A stretch of 64,000 bases of DNA from Planctomycetota bacterium (GTDB lineage Bacteria; Planctomycetota; Planctomycetia; Pirellulales; Pirellulaceae), in NCBI GenBank assembly GCA_026692845.1, contig JAPLNM010000044.1, positions 1 to 64,000 of the forward strand, read 5' to 3'. The position numbers and the translations under genes were made by a program. Each line of letters opens with the position of its first letter. Positions within the stretch are counted from its first letter, which is position 1. Below, piece after piece: positions 10,095-18,864 of this stretch. Below the pieces are notes generated by a model that saw nothing but the letters and a program-made list of their open reading frames with translations, was not told the DNA's origin and searched no databases.

Positions 10095-10463
10095 GCGACT
10101 TGAGCGAATTGAGAAATTTTCGCCACAAATCCCTAGACTCTTTCCCTCCTTGAGGGATAACATTGTCGCGTGGATGACTTTGGTTTTCCCCTAGTCAGGT
10201 TTCACCCAATAAGGAGTCTCGTCAGACCAGTGAAGGTCGTTCGTTTGCGCTGTTCCAAAAGCGCCCCAGAGGCTCATCGCAGCGAAAACGGGGCCCCATC
10301 GTCTCGGCTAGAATAACGCCTAGAATATCGCCTAGAAGAACGTTTCCGGAACGAGAATACTCGGAACGGAAATCTAGAGATCGATGCCGGATCTGAAGTA
10401 ACCCACCTCAGATCGCTCAGGAACCCGCCGATAGAGCAACCGTCCACTGGAGGATTTTACTCA

Positions 10464-10751
10464 ATGATTTCCCCGGCACTTCTCGAAGATCCCGTCACAC
10501 AAACGATCCTGGGGATCGTTGTGTTGGTGCTTGTGAGTTTGATCGCGTTGTACGGTTTATCCCGTCTGCGTAGTATTAATGCTCACAATCTGCAAATCGA
10601 GGAGGCTGTCCGACGGAATTTTCATGAAATGAGAACCGAGGGTGACTTAGACGACCAGGAATTCCGAAAGATTGAGGCGTTGCTTGCAAGAAACCCATCG
10701 AGCAAACAACGTCCCGAGTTGACGAACGAGCGTTCGTCGAACCACCAATAG
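10464..10751 (+). CDS. small single-TM hypothetical protein
   Basis: 95 aa; N-terminal TM (ILGIVVLVLVSLIALYGLSRL) followed by a charged tail; intergenic position with no overlapping better ORF. Confidence 0.6.
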   Translation: MISPALLEDPVTQTILGIVVLVLVSLIALYGLSRLRSINAHNLQIEEAVRRNFHEMRTEGDLDDQEFRKIEALLARNPSSKQRPELTNERSSNHQ

Positions 10752-11185
10752 CATCGGACCAAATTTAGCGAAGGCGACCCCAGACGATTTCGAAAGCGAT
10801 TTCGAAATCGGATCCAAGGATGCCGAATGCAAATACTGCCAATCAAGCAAATTGCAAATCAAGCAAATAAGGTCTCCGGTGAGATTCCCGTGGTAAGATA
10901 GTTCGCCGTCAGGAAGCGCCATAAAAAAGCGTCGTCAAGATCCGCAATCAAAATCAATCGGTCTGGGAGGCCGAACTTGTCAGATCCCGATCTTTCAAGG
11001 AACCAAAACCCAAAGCTCGAAAGCCATGGCACGGATTGCCGGTTTGAAAGATCGTTTAGAATCACAATTTTAAAAATCACTGTTTCAAAAACGAAGTCGG
11101 ACCATCGAGCAATCAACCCGTGTCCCCCTCGCCGGTTGTGGTGCACCCTAAGTACCCACACGAAGCGATAGATTTGGAGTCGAGT

Positions 11186-12472
11186 ATGTCGTCAGGTAAG
11201 GATGTGTTGGCCAGCAGGAAAACTACTGGCAATGGCAATACCAAAAAGAATTGTTCTTTTTGTCGCAAGAGCTATCGGGATGTCGGTCCCTTGGTCGAAG
11301 GGCCCGGTGAAGTCTACATCTGCGGTGAATGCATCGAGCTGTGCTCTTCGATGCTAGAACAAGAGCAGCGTCGCCGTGGGCCGACAAAGAAACTCTTCGG
11401 AGATATCCCAACCCCACGCTCGATCGTCGAACACCTCGATCAATACGTTATCGGGCAACTGCAAACCAAACGTGCCCTGGCCGTCGCAGTCCATAATCAC
11501 TACAAACGTCTCAGCGCCGATTGGGAAGACGCCAGTATCGAGATCGAAAAATCCAACATCCTACTGGTAGGACCCACCGGTTGCGGCAAGACCCTCATCG
11601 CCCGCACTCTGGCCAAAATGCTCAACGTCCCATTTGCTATCGGAGATGCGACCACGCTGACCGAAGCTGGATACGTAGGCGAAGATGTCGAAAACCTCCT
11701 GCTGAAACTTCTCCACGCAGCCGACTTCGATATCGATGCGGCTCAGCGAGGGATCCTCTATATCGACGAGATCGATAAGATCGGTAAGACCAGCCAAAAC
11801 GTCTCGATCACCCGCGATGTCTCCGGGGAAGGGGTCCAGCAAGCGCTCCTGAAAATGCTCGAAGGAACCGTCGCGAACGTACCTCCCCAGGGTGGACGCA
11901 AGCACCCTGAGCAGCAATACATCCAGATGGATACGACCAATATCCTCTTTATTTGCGGTGGAACCTTCGTCGGTATCGATGAAATCATCTCGAAACGTCT
12001 CGGCAAGAAATCGCTCGGGTTCGGTTCCGGAACATCCATCAAGGAAGAAAAAGACGTCGCTACCTTGCTGGGCCAAGTCCACTCGGACGACATTCTCGAA
12101 TTCGGCATGATCCCCGAACTCATCGGCCGCCTGCCGGTCGTAACGGCCCTGGCTCCCTTGGACGTCGCCGGATTGGTCAAAGTCCTCACCGAACCGAAAA
12201 ATGCGCTGATCAAACAATACCAAGCCTTGTTCGGCATGGAAAACTGCCAACTGCAGTTCACCGAGAACGCCCTGATGGCCATCGCCAAAAAGGCACACAC
12301 CAAGAGTGTCGGTGCCCGGGGCCTGCGAAGCATCGTCGAGGAAATCATGATGGACGTCATGTTCGACCTTCCCGAACAGGAAGAAGGAACCGTCTATACC
12401 ATCGACCTTGATGAGCAATCCGGCAAGGTCGCCCCTGTCAAATCGGTCCCGCAACGCAAAGAAAGCGCCTAG
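11186..12472 (+). CDS. clpX: ATP-dependent Clp protease ATP-binding subunit ClpX
   Basis: Zinc finger CSFCRKSY...CGECIELC; Walker [24 protein letters not shown]; sensor [13 protein letters not shown]. Likely start MSSGKDV. Confidence 0.97.
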   Translation: MSSGKDVLASRKTTGNGNTKKNCSFCRKSYRDVGPLVEGPGEVYICGECIELCSSMLEQEQRRRGPTKKLFGDIPTPRSIVEHLDQYVIGQLQTKRALAVAVHNHYKRLSADWEDASIEIEKSNILLVGPTGCGKTLIARTLAKMLNVPFAIGDATTLTEAGYVGEDVENLLLKLLHAADFDIDAAQRGILYIDEIDKIGKTSQNVSITRDVSGEGVQQALLKMLEGTVANVPPQGGRKHPEQQYIQMDTTNILFICGGTFVGIDEIISKRLGKKSLGFGSGTSIKEEKDVATLLGQVHSDDILEFGMIPELIGRLPVVTALAPLDVAGLVKVLTEPKNALIKQYQALFGMENCQLQFTENALMAIAKKAHTKSVGARGLRSIVEEIMMDVMFDLPEQEEGTVYTIDLDEQSGKVAPVKSVPQRKESA

Positions 12473-12941
12473 TCGCTACTCAGTGAAGCGGTATTCGTAC
12501 TCGAAAGACCGCAAATGACAGAGCCAATCTTCGACCACGTGCGACTAAACGTCTATCGACTTGCGACCGAGTACGTGGCTTCGTCCTAGCGAATCGCGAA
12601 ATCATTGAACGGTCCGGAACGCCACGCTCGGGATCAATGACTGCGGGCGGCTCAATCCATTCCGCTCAACATTGCCGAGTGCAACGGGAAACAAAGTCTG
12701 AGGCACACGAACCGATTTTTTGAGATTGCACGTGGTTCGGCTTTGGAATGCGCTACAATTAACGATATAATCGTGCCGTTAGTGGTGATCGATACCGAAC
12801 GAAACTGGATTGGAAAAACCAATTTGAAACGGATCGTGTCGGAAGTTAGACCTGAGGGCTGGTCCTTCCGAGTTGGATTCTGTAGTGAATCTGCTCATGC
12901 AACCGAAGTGCTAGACAACGCGCACGACGAAAGATACTTCG

Positions 12942-13187
12942 ATGGAAAGCCAACGAATCGAGATCCCGAAGAGTGCATCGGCGCCCAACGATGTAACGTC
13001 ACAACCGGGTACTTCGCCCGAGAAGTCGGCGCCCGAGAAGTCGGCATCAAGGACTCCTGAATCGGCCCCAACCGTAACCTCGATCGAAAGTCGGCTAAAA
13101 GCGTGGGTCAAGTCCGTTGAGAAAGATACTCAGACGCAAGTCCAAGACTATTTGGAGCAGATCGACGCGGGACAAAGCGGCGAGTAG
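12942..13187 (+). CDS. candidate Pup/UBact-like small protein modifier (C-terminus ...AGQSGE)
   Basis: 81 aa; low-complexity S/P/E/A/T-rich N-terminus (probably disordered), helical C-terminal part (IESRLKAWVKSVEKDTQTQVQDYLEQID), C-terminal Gly-Glu; overlaps or abuts the PafA/Dop-like gene. Confidence 0.6.
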   Translation: MESQRIEIPKSASAPNDVTSQPGTSPEKSAPEKSASRTPESAPTVTSIESRLKAWVKSVEKDTQTQVQDYLEQIDAGQSGE

Positions 13188-14865
13188 CCCGCGTTTGCTC
13201 CATCGGTACATCGGCCTCGAATCGGAAATGTTTTTGAGGCATCCAAAGGATGCCCAAAAAGATTCGTTCAAAGAGTTCTCGGCGATCCTGCGATCGATCC
13301 AAGAACGACTCCCAATAGCGCCGAGCGACCAAGCCCTCCGCTGGTTCCTAGCCAACGGTTCGAGCCTCTCGCTCGAAATGGGGGGCTCGGCAGATCTGTC
13401 CACTGCGTTGATCGAAGTCGCAACGCCCGAGACACGCAGTCCCCGTGAAGTCGTCTGCTACCAGTTGGCGAACGAGCAACTCCTCCAAGAGGCCCTTGAG
13501 GCGAACAGACCAGTACAAACTTGGTCGCTGATCAAATCCAATAGCGATGCCTATGGACATACCCTCGGCCAACATGAATCCTACGATATGCGCATCGCAC
13601 AAGGACCGTGGTTGCTCGCTTGGTGGATCGGTCTGACCCTGCTGCTCTTGCCGTTGATCGTCTACCGGTGTCTTGCAAGCCTTTGGCTCGGTAGCATGCT
13701 CCTGTTATCGCTAGGCCTTCGAGGGCTTCGCGTTGCGGATTGGGGCGCTAGCAAGTCATCGGCCGACAAGCTTGATCCACTGACTAGTTCCGAGCGCCTG
13801 CTAGGCTTCCCAATGGCTCCTTGGCAGTGGCTCCTGGGAGCTTGGGGACTTCGTCAACTCCACGCTCCGATCGTATGGCTTTTTGGGCGGCTCCTGAGCT
13901 TTGTCGCTTTGCGTCCGCATCGGCGAAACGCATCGGCCTTCTTAGCCACCCGCTGCCTTTTGGATGGAGCAGGATACTTGGATCCGGAATCCAAGTTCTG
14001 GATCAGTTCCCGGGCCGCGTTGGTAGATCGAGAGATCGGATTTGGAAGTTATAACGCGCATCGTCCAATGTTCCGGTGCGATCCTCTGTTGCGCAAGCTC
14101 CTATCGGGGCCTTATTGGAGCCTTGCGAATTTCTTCGAGCTACTCCGTCCAATCCAAAGGATCGAGATTGCTATCGGCGATTCGGGGATGTGTCAGCAAT
14201 CGCAGTGGCTTAGGATCGGCTCGACGGCCCTGGTCCTCGACTGGATTGAGCAGAATCGGTCGGTCCAAGCAATCCAGTTGCGTTCAGCCACCGCCGCGAT
14301 CCGCGAGTATGCCCGAGACTGGATGCTGGTGCGTTCGATGCCCGATCGAGCCGGGGTCGACCACAAGTCCAGGGACATTTCTCGTATCTATTTGAGAACT
14401 CTTAAGAGTTGGCTCGAAAAAAAATCCGATGTTCCCAGAGAAGCTTGGGAGATCATCGAGCTTTGGCAGATGACGCTCAATCAGATCGAAGCGATGCCCA
14501 AGAATCAAAATCAGCCTCCGATGCTCCTCGTCGGCCGCATCGACTGGATCAGCAAATTGTGGCTCCTGCAACAACTGGGCAAAGACACCGATTGGAGCGT
14601 CAAGAAAAAAATCGACATCCGGTACCACGAGCTGAGCTTCGAAGGGTACTTTCGTCAATTGATCGACAATCTGCAATTGTCGCCGTTGATTTCCGAGCGA
14701 GAAATCCAGCGCTCGATGCGCATGCCGCCTGCCGACTCACCTGCTTGGCGACGGGGCAATTGGATCCGTGAATTCGCCGACTCGGAATCAAAAATCGTGG
14801 TGGGTTGGGAGGCTGCAAGCTACGAATTGGATGGCGAAAACTACCGGGTCGAGTTCCGTCGCTGA
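13117..14865 (+). CDS. PafA/Dop-family (Pup ligase/deamidase) homologue with hydrophobic insertion
   Basis: RYIGLESEM (cf. GIETEY/F), FLANGSSLSLEMGG...VATPETRSPREVV (cf. FLxNGxRLYxDxGxHPEYATPE), IKSNSDAYGHTLGQHESYDM (cf. FKNNTDxxGxSYGxHENYLV), LATRCLLDGAGYL...ISSRAALVDREIG (cf. LVTRQIFxGAGxV...ISQRADFIEREIG), IEIAIGDSGMCQQSQWLRIGSTALVLDWIE (cf. VIVGDxNMSEXXTXLKVGTTALVLDLIE). TM-like WLLAWWIGLTLLLLPLIVYRCLASLWLGSMLLLSLGLRGL lies between motifs. Start uncertain (TTG 13117 or TTG 13195). Confidence 0.82.
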   Translation: MRKILRRKSKTIWSRSTRDKAASSPRLLHRYIGLESEMFLRHPKDAQKDSFKEFSAILRSIQERLPIAPSDQALRWFLANGSSLSLEMGGSADLSTALIEVATPETRSPREVVCYQLANEQLLQEALEANRPVQTWSLIKSNSDAYGHTLGQHESYDMRIAQGPWLLAWWIGLTLLLLPLIVYRCLASLWLGSMLLLSLGLRGLRVADWGASKSSADKLDPLTSSERLLGFPMAPWQWLLGAWGLRQLHAPIVWLFGRLLSFVALRPHRRNASAFLATRCLLDGAGYLDPESKFWISSRAALVDREIGFGSYNAHRPMFRCDPLLRKLLSGPYWSLANFFELLRPIQRIEIAIGDSGMCQQSQWLRIGSTALVLDWIEQNRSVQAIQLRSATAAIREYARDWMLVRSMPDRAGVDHKSRDISRIYLRTLKSWLEKKSDVPREAWEIIELWQMTLNQIEAMPKNQNQPPMLLVGRIDWISKLWLLQQLGKDTDWSVKKKIDIRYHELSFEGYFRQLIDNLQLSPLISEREIQRSMRMPPADSPAWRRGNWIREFADSESKIVVGWEAASYELDGENYRVEFRR

Positions 14866-14914
14866 TGGGTTGTAATCCTGATCCAATCGGATATCGTCTC
14901 TGTGGTCCGTTTGT

Positions 14915-14987
14915 GCGGGTGTAACTCAGCGGCTAGAGTGCTAGCTTCCCAAGCTGGAAGTCGTGGGTTCGAATCCCATCACCCGCT
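14915..14987 (+). tRNA. tRNA-Gly (anticodon CCC)
   Basis: Acceptor GCGGGTG/CACCCGC, anticodon stem CTAGC/GCTGG with loop TTCCCAA, T-arm GTGGG TTCGAAT CCCAT. Confidence 0.92.
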
Positions 14988-14999
14988 CTACGCCTTTGG

Positions 15000-15079
15000 A
15001 CAGTCTTCAGGGCATACAGTCTTCAGGGCATACAGTCTTCAGGGCATACAGTCTTCAGGGCATACAGTCTTCAGGGCAT
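15000..15079. repeat. 16-bp tandem repeat, 5 copies (ACAGTCTTCAGGGCAT)
   Basis: Five exact copies directly after the tRNA-Gly gene. Confidence 0.97.
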
Positions 15080-15136
15080 AGCTTCCGAGGACTCAGTACA
15101 ACGGCCCTATGCAACCGAGCGATTCGATTCAAATCG

Positions 15137-15478
15137 CTAAGCAGGTACTCGTGATGCCGACACTTGCGGTCCCTTGGGCGCTTTGATAGGTGCTGCCTCG
15201 AGGATCCGCAACTCCATCGGCATGAGGACTTCATGGGCAGGAACCAACTCTAGGTGACTGCATCGATCGAGTTCGAACCGACGAGGATTCTCCCGGCATA
15301 AACACAACGCCAAGAGCGACCGCGAGTCGGTCATCTTGATCGGGCTGACGACCCTCTCGGTCAACTCTCCGCTTTTGCTGCGATACCGCAATCGAACGGC
15401 ATAATCGTCCGGACAGACCATCGCTTGTTTCAAAATCGTATATTCGCTGGTTCCCATGATCGTCCTTCGTTTTTCCAT
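15137..15478 (-). CDS. stand-alone WYL-domain-like protein
   Basis: 113 aa; VRLRYRSKSGELTERVVSPIKMTDSRSLLALCLCRENPRRFELDRCSHLELV resembles the WYL-domain core (IxYxSxxGxxTxRxVxPxxL...WYLxAxCxxRxxxRxFxLDRI); no HTH visible. Confidence 0.6.
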   Translation of the reverse strand: MEKRRTIMGTSEYTILKQAMVCPDDYAVRLRYRSKSGELTERVVSPIKMTDSRSLLALCLCRENPRRFELDRCSHLELVPAHEVLMPMELRILEAAPIKAPKGPQVSASRVPA

Positions 15479-15648
15479 CGGTTGAAGTTACTGTGCCAAT
15501 GACTATCGCGTGTGGGTTTGACACGTCTGGTCACGGGAGCTTGGCGAAATCATCCCAAACTGGAAAAAATGCAAAAAAACGGTAGGATCTCGTCTAGGAA
15601 TTTCATTTCACCTGCCCCACTTTTCACCTGCTCCAAAGAAGGCCTCTG

Positions 15649-16899
15649 ATGCTTCGACTCTCCCGGTTCTCGTTCGGTGTCGGCGATCGCTTTGCGCACC
15701 AAGCTTCCTCGCAATTGCGGGCTTTTGAGCAGATTCTCGCCCAAGGGGTCGAGGTGGTTCCTGTTTGGAATAAATCCAACCGCGAACACGCCTTCATCGG
15801 TTCCGAACCATCGAGTGTTCGTGCCGCAGCCGAACAAGCCGTTCAGCAGTCGGCTTGGTCGCTTCCATGGCACACCGATGCGGATCATATCCGACTCGAA
15901 ACCGTCGATCGTTTCTTAGGGAGTTCGGATTTTTTTACGATCGATGTGGCCGACTCGATCGGCAAACAGGCCCCTTCGCAAGACGTCCATCGTTTTCTCA
16001 AGCACCATCCGGAACTCTTCGGCACGCTCCACATACAGGGAATGGACGAATCGATTTTTATCTCCGGCGATGCGCTCGAGGAGACTGTTTCAAAGTACCT
16101 GATGGCGGCCCAGGAAGCCGGCCGTATCTTCCGCCACATCGAGCACAAGCTCGGAGCAGGGAACTTCATTGCCGAGGTCTCGATGGATGAGACCGACTTG
16201 CCGCAGACCCCCCAAGAGCTCCTGGTGATCCTAGCGGCCTTGGCCGACGAACGGATCGACTTGCAAACGATCGCCCCGAAATTCACCGGTCGCTTCAACA
16301 AAGGGGTCGATTACGTCGGGGACCTCGATCAGTTCGCCAAAGAGTTCCACGAGGATCTGTGCGTCCTTGCGCATGCCGTCGAGCGTTACGGCCTACCGAG
16401 CAACCTCAAACTCAGCGTCCACAGCGGGAGCGACAAGTTCTCGATCTATCCGATTATCCGAAAAGCCTTGGCCAAAAGCGGCGCAGGTCTGCATATCAAA
16501 ACCGCAGGAACGACGTGGCTCGAGGAACTCATCGGTCTTTCCGAATCGGGTGACGATGGGGTCGCTTTCGTTCGAGAGATCTACACCCTGGCCTTGGAAC
16601 AAATCGGAGCCCTAACCGAACCCTACGCGAGCGTCATCGATATCCGCATGGCGGAACTTCCTGATTCGAGCGCCGTGGCGACCTGGGACGGCCCACGCTG
16701 GGCCAATACCTTGCGCCACATCCCGACGCATCCACAGTACAATTCCAACGTCAGGCAATTGCTGCACGTGTCGTTCAAGCTCGCTGCCAAGAAGGGAACC
16801 CGCTATACCGATTTGCTCAAAAAGCATTCGGAGATCATCGGCAAAAATGTCTTCGACAACCTCTACACTCGACACATGAAACCCTTGTTCCTGGGATGA
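15649..16899 (+). CDS. tagaturonate/fructuronate epimerase-like protein (UxaE family)
   Basis: 416 aa; LSRFSFGVGDRFAHQASSQLRAFEQ, FFTIDVADSIG, SVHSGSDKFSIYP; genome context with UxaA. Confidence 0.7.
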   Translation: MLRLSRFSFGVGDRFAHQASSQLRAFEQILAQGVEVVPVWNKSNREHAFIGSEPSSVRAAAEQAVQQSAWSLPWHTDADHIRLETVDRFLGSSDFFTIDVADSIGKQAPSQDVHRFLKHHPELFGTLHIQGMDESIFISGDALEETVSKYLMAAQEAGRIFRHIEHKLGAGNFIAEVSMDETDLPQTPQELLVILAALADERIDLQTIAPKFTGRFNKGVDYVGDLDQFAKEFHEDLCVLAHAVERYGLPSNLKLSVHSGSDKFSIYPIIRKALAKSGAGLHIKTAGTTWLEELIGLSESGDDGVAFVREIYTLALEQIGALTEPYASVIDIRMAELPDSSAVATWDGPRWANTLRHIPTHPQYNSNVRQLLHVSFKLAAKKGTRYTDLLKKHSEIIGKNVFDNLYTRHMKPLFLG

Positions 16900-18599
16900 A
16901 CATTCGCAATCGATTCTCGATCGGATCTTTGTTGCTCGTCGCGATGACGGCGATCTCGGCCTCGGCTCAGATCCCGACGCCCTCGGAGCGGTCCTCTGGG
17001 ACCTCCTCCGGGACCTCCTCTGGGACCTCTTCAGGACTAGTTCAGCTTCCCTACAACAATCCAGGACTGGTCGTCGATCTTGGGGTCGGCCTGTGGGCTT
17101 GGCCCATCCCCTGCGATGCCGATTCCGATGGCGACTACGACCTGATCGTCTCGTGCCCCGACAAACCCTCCAATGGCATTTGGTTCTTCGAGAACCGAAT
17201 CGGGATTTCTGCAAACGGCCCTAACGGTGAACTTCAACTGCCGGTATTCGAACCACCGGTGCGGCTTAGCAGCACCGTGCACTATGTCATGCCTAGCTAC
17301 ACCGCCGATGGCATGCGGGTCCTGAGCCCCGGAAAGGAATATCTCCAATTCACCAAAACAGGGACCCATGAATCCAAGCAATTGAGTGTTCCTGCGAACT
17401 TTTACAAGCCACAAGGAACCCAAACCAAAGGGCCGAAGATCCGCCACAACCAATGGCGCTATGTCGATTACGATTTCGATGGAACCCTCGATCTGGTCGT
17501 CGGAATCGAAGATTGGAGTTTCTATGGATGGGACGATGCCTGGGACGCCCAAGGCCGATGGCTAGCAGGTCCGTTACGCGGGTTCATCTATCTTCTGCGC
17601 GGATTGCAAGACGGCAAATTTGCTGAACCGATCGCCCTTAAAAATGCTTCGGGAACTCCGCTGGAAACCTTCGGCTGCCCCTCTCCAAACGTCCTGGACT
17701 GGGACCAAGACGGCGACCTGGACCTGCTGTGCGGTGAATTCCTCGACGGGTTTACTTACTTTCAAAATGTCGGCACTCGCGAACAACCGATCTACCAGGA
17801 TGCGGTACGGGTTTTGAACGTCGATGGCCAAGCCCTTCGGATGGAACTGCAGATGATCGTCCCGGTAGCCTTCGATTGGGACCGTGATCAATTCCCGGAC
17901 CTGATTGTCGGAGACGAAGACGGACGCGTCGCGCTGGTCAGAAACACCGGCACGCGCTCGGCCGATCAAACGCCGATCTTCGAAGATCCCAAGTACTTTC
18001 AGCAATTTGCCGATACGCTCAAATGCGGGGCTTTGGCCACCCCTGTCGGCGTCGACTGGGATGACGATGGAGACGAAGACATCCTCTCGGGAAACACGGC
18101 CGGAACTATCGAGTTTTTCGAAAATCTCAGCGGTCCTGGCGTCGCTTTTCCACGCTGGGACCGCCCCAAGAAACTATGGGCCGACGGACGTGTTTTTCGC
18201 GTCATGGCAGGGCCCAACGGTAGCATCCAAGGTCCGGCGGAGGCCAAGTGGGGTTATACCACCTTGAGTGTCGCCGATTGGGATAACGATGGCCTAAAGG
18301 ACATCGTCCTTAACAGCATCCTAGGTCGCGTCGTGTGGCTCAAGAATATCGGTCAGCATGGCGCACCGGTCCTGGCCGGTCCCAAACCGATCGAAGTCGA
18401 TTGGGATCATCTCCAACCCGAACTGGCGTGGGGATGGCTCAAACCCATAGGCAAGGAGCTTCTGACCCAATGGCGAACGACCCCGGTCGTCTACGATTTC
18501 AACCAAGATGGCCTGATGGACTTGGCGATGCTCGACACTGAAGGCTACCTCGTGTACTTCGAACGGTTCGCCACGGTGGCTCGGGACGACGTAAGCTAG
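16896..18599 (+). CDS. FG-GAP/VCBS repeat secreted protein (reading frame interrupted, see findings)
   Basis: Signal peptide; repeated DxDxDGxxD motifs (DADSDGDYDLIV, DYDFDGTLDLVVG, DWDQDGDLDLLCG, DWDDDGDEDILSG, DWDNDGLKDIV, DFNQDGLMDLA). Overlaps the upstream stop by 4 nt. Confidence 0.88.
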   Translation: MNIRNRFSIGSLLLVAMTAISASAQIPTPSERSSGTSSGTSSGTSSGLVQLPYNNPGLVVDLGVGLWAWPIPCDADSDGDYDLIVSCPDKPSNGIWFFENRIGISANGPNGELQLPVFEPPVRLSSTVHYVMPSYTADGMRVLSPGKEYLQFTKTGTHESKQLSVPANFYKPQGTQTKGPKIRHNQWRYVDYDFDGTLDLVVGIEDWSFYGWDDAWDAQGRWLAGPLRGFIYLLRGLQDGKFAEPIALKNASGTPLETFGCPSPNVLDWDQDGDLDLLCGEFLDGFTYFQNVGTREQPIYQDAVRVLNVDGQALRMELQMIVPVAFDWDRDQFPDLIVGDEDGRVALVRNTGTRSADQTPIFEDPKYFQQFADTLKCGALATPVGVDWDDDGDEDILSGNTAGTIEFFENLSGPGVAFPRWDRPKKLWADGRVFRVMAGPNGSIQGPAEAKWGYTTLSVADWDNDGLKDIVLNSILGRVVWLKNIGQHGAPVLAGPKPIEVDWDHLQPELAWGWLKPIGKELLTQWRTTPVVYDFNQDGLMDLAMLDTEGYLVYFERFATVARDDVS

Positions 18600-18853
18600 C
18601 GGTTTGCGATTGGAACGGCGATGGTCGCTTCGATTGGCTTCTGAATTCCAAAAATGCCGACCTGATGACCCAAACCCCGTCGGAGACGACCGAAAAGCTC
18701 CCACGCTGGATGTTCCAGAACAGCGGATCATTGGCCGACAAAAACATCGAGGGACATGACGTCAGTCCCACGACCATCGACCTGGATTCCGATGGCCTAA
18801 GGGATTTCCTAGGCGGAGCCGAGGACGGACGAATGTACTATTTGCGACGTTAA
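18577..18853 (+). pseudogene. frame-shifted C-terminal continuation of the FG-GAP protein
   Basis: In frame 2: GSGRRKLAVCDWNGDGRFDWLLNSKNADLM...TTIDLDSDGLRDFLGGAEDGRMYYLRR, two more FG-GAP motifs immediately after the frame-0 stop. Confidence 0.75.
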
Positions 18854-18864
18854 CCGGCACTAGG

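Noticed and set aside
11561-12454. 297-aa minus-strand ORF
   Set aside because: Antisense to clpX; composition typical of a shadow frame.
12743-13060. 105-aa plus-strand ORF upstream of the Pup-like gene
   Set aside because: Overlaps the better supported 81-aa ORF in another frame, no domain-like composition.
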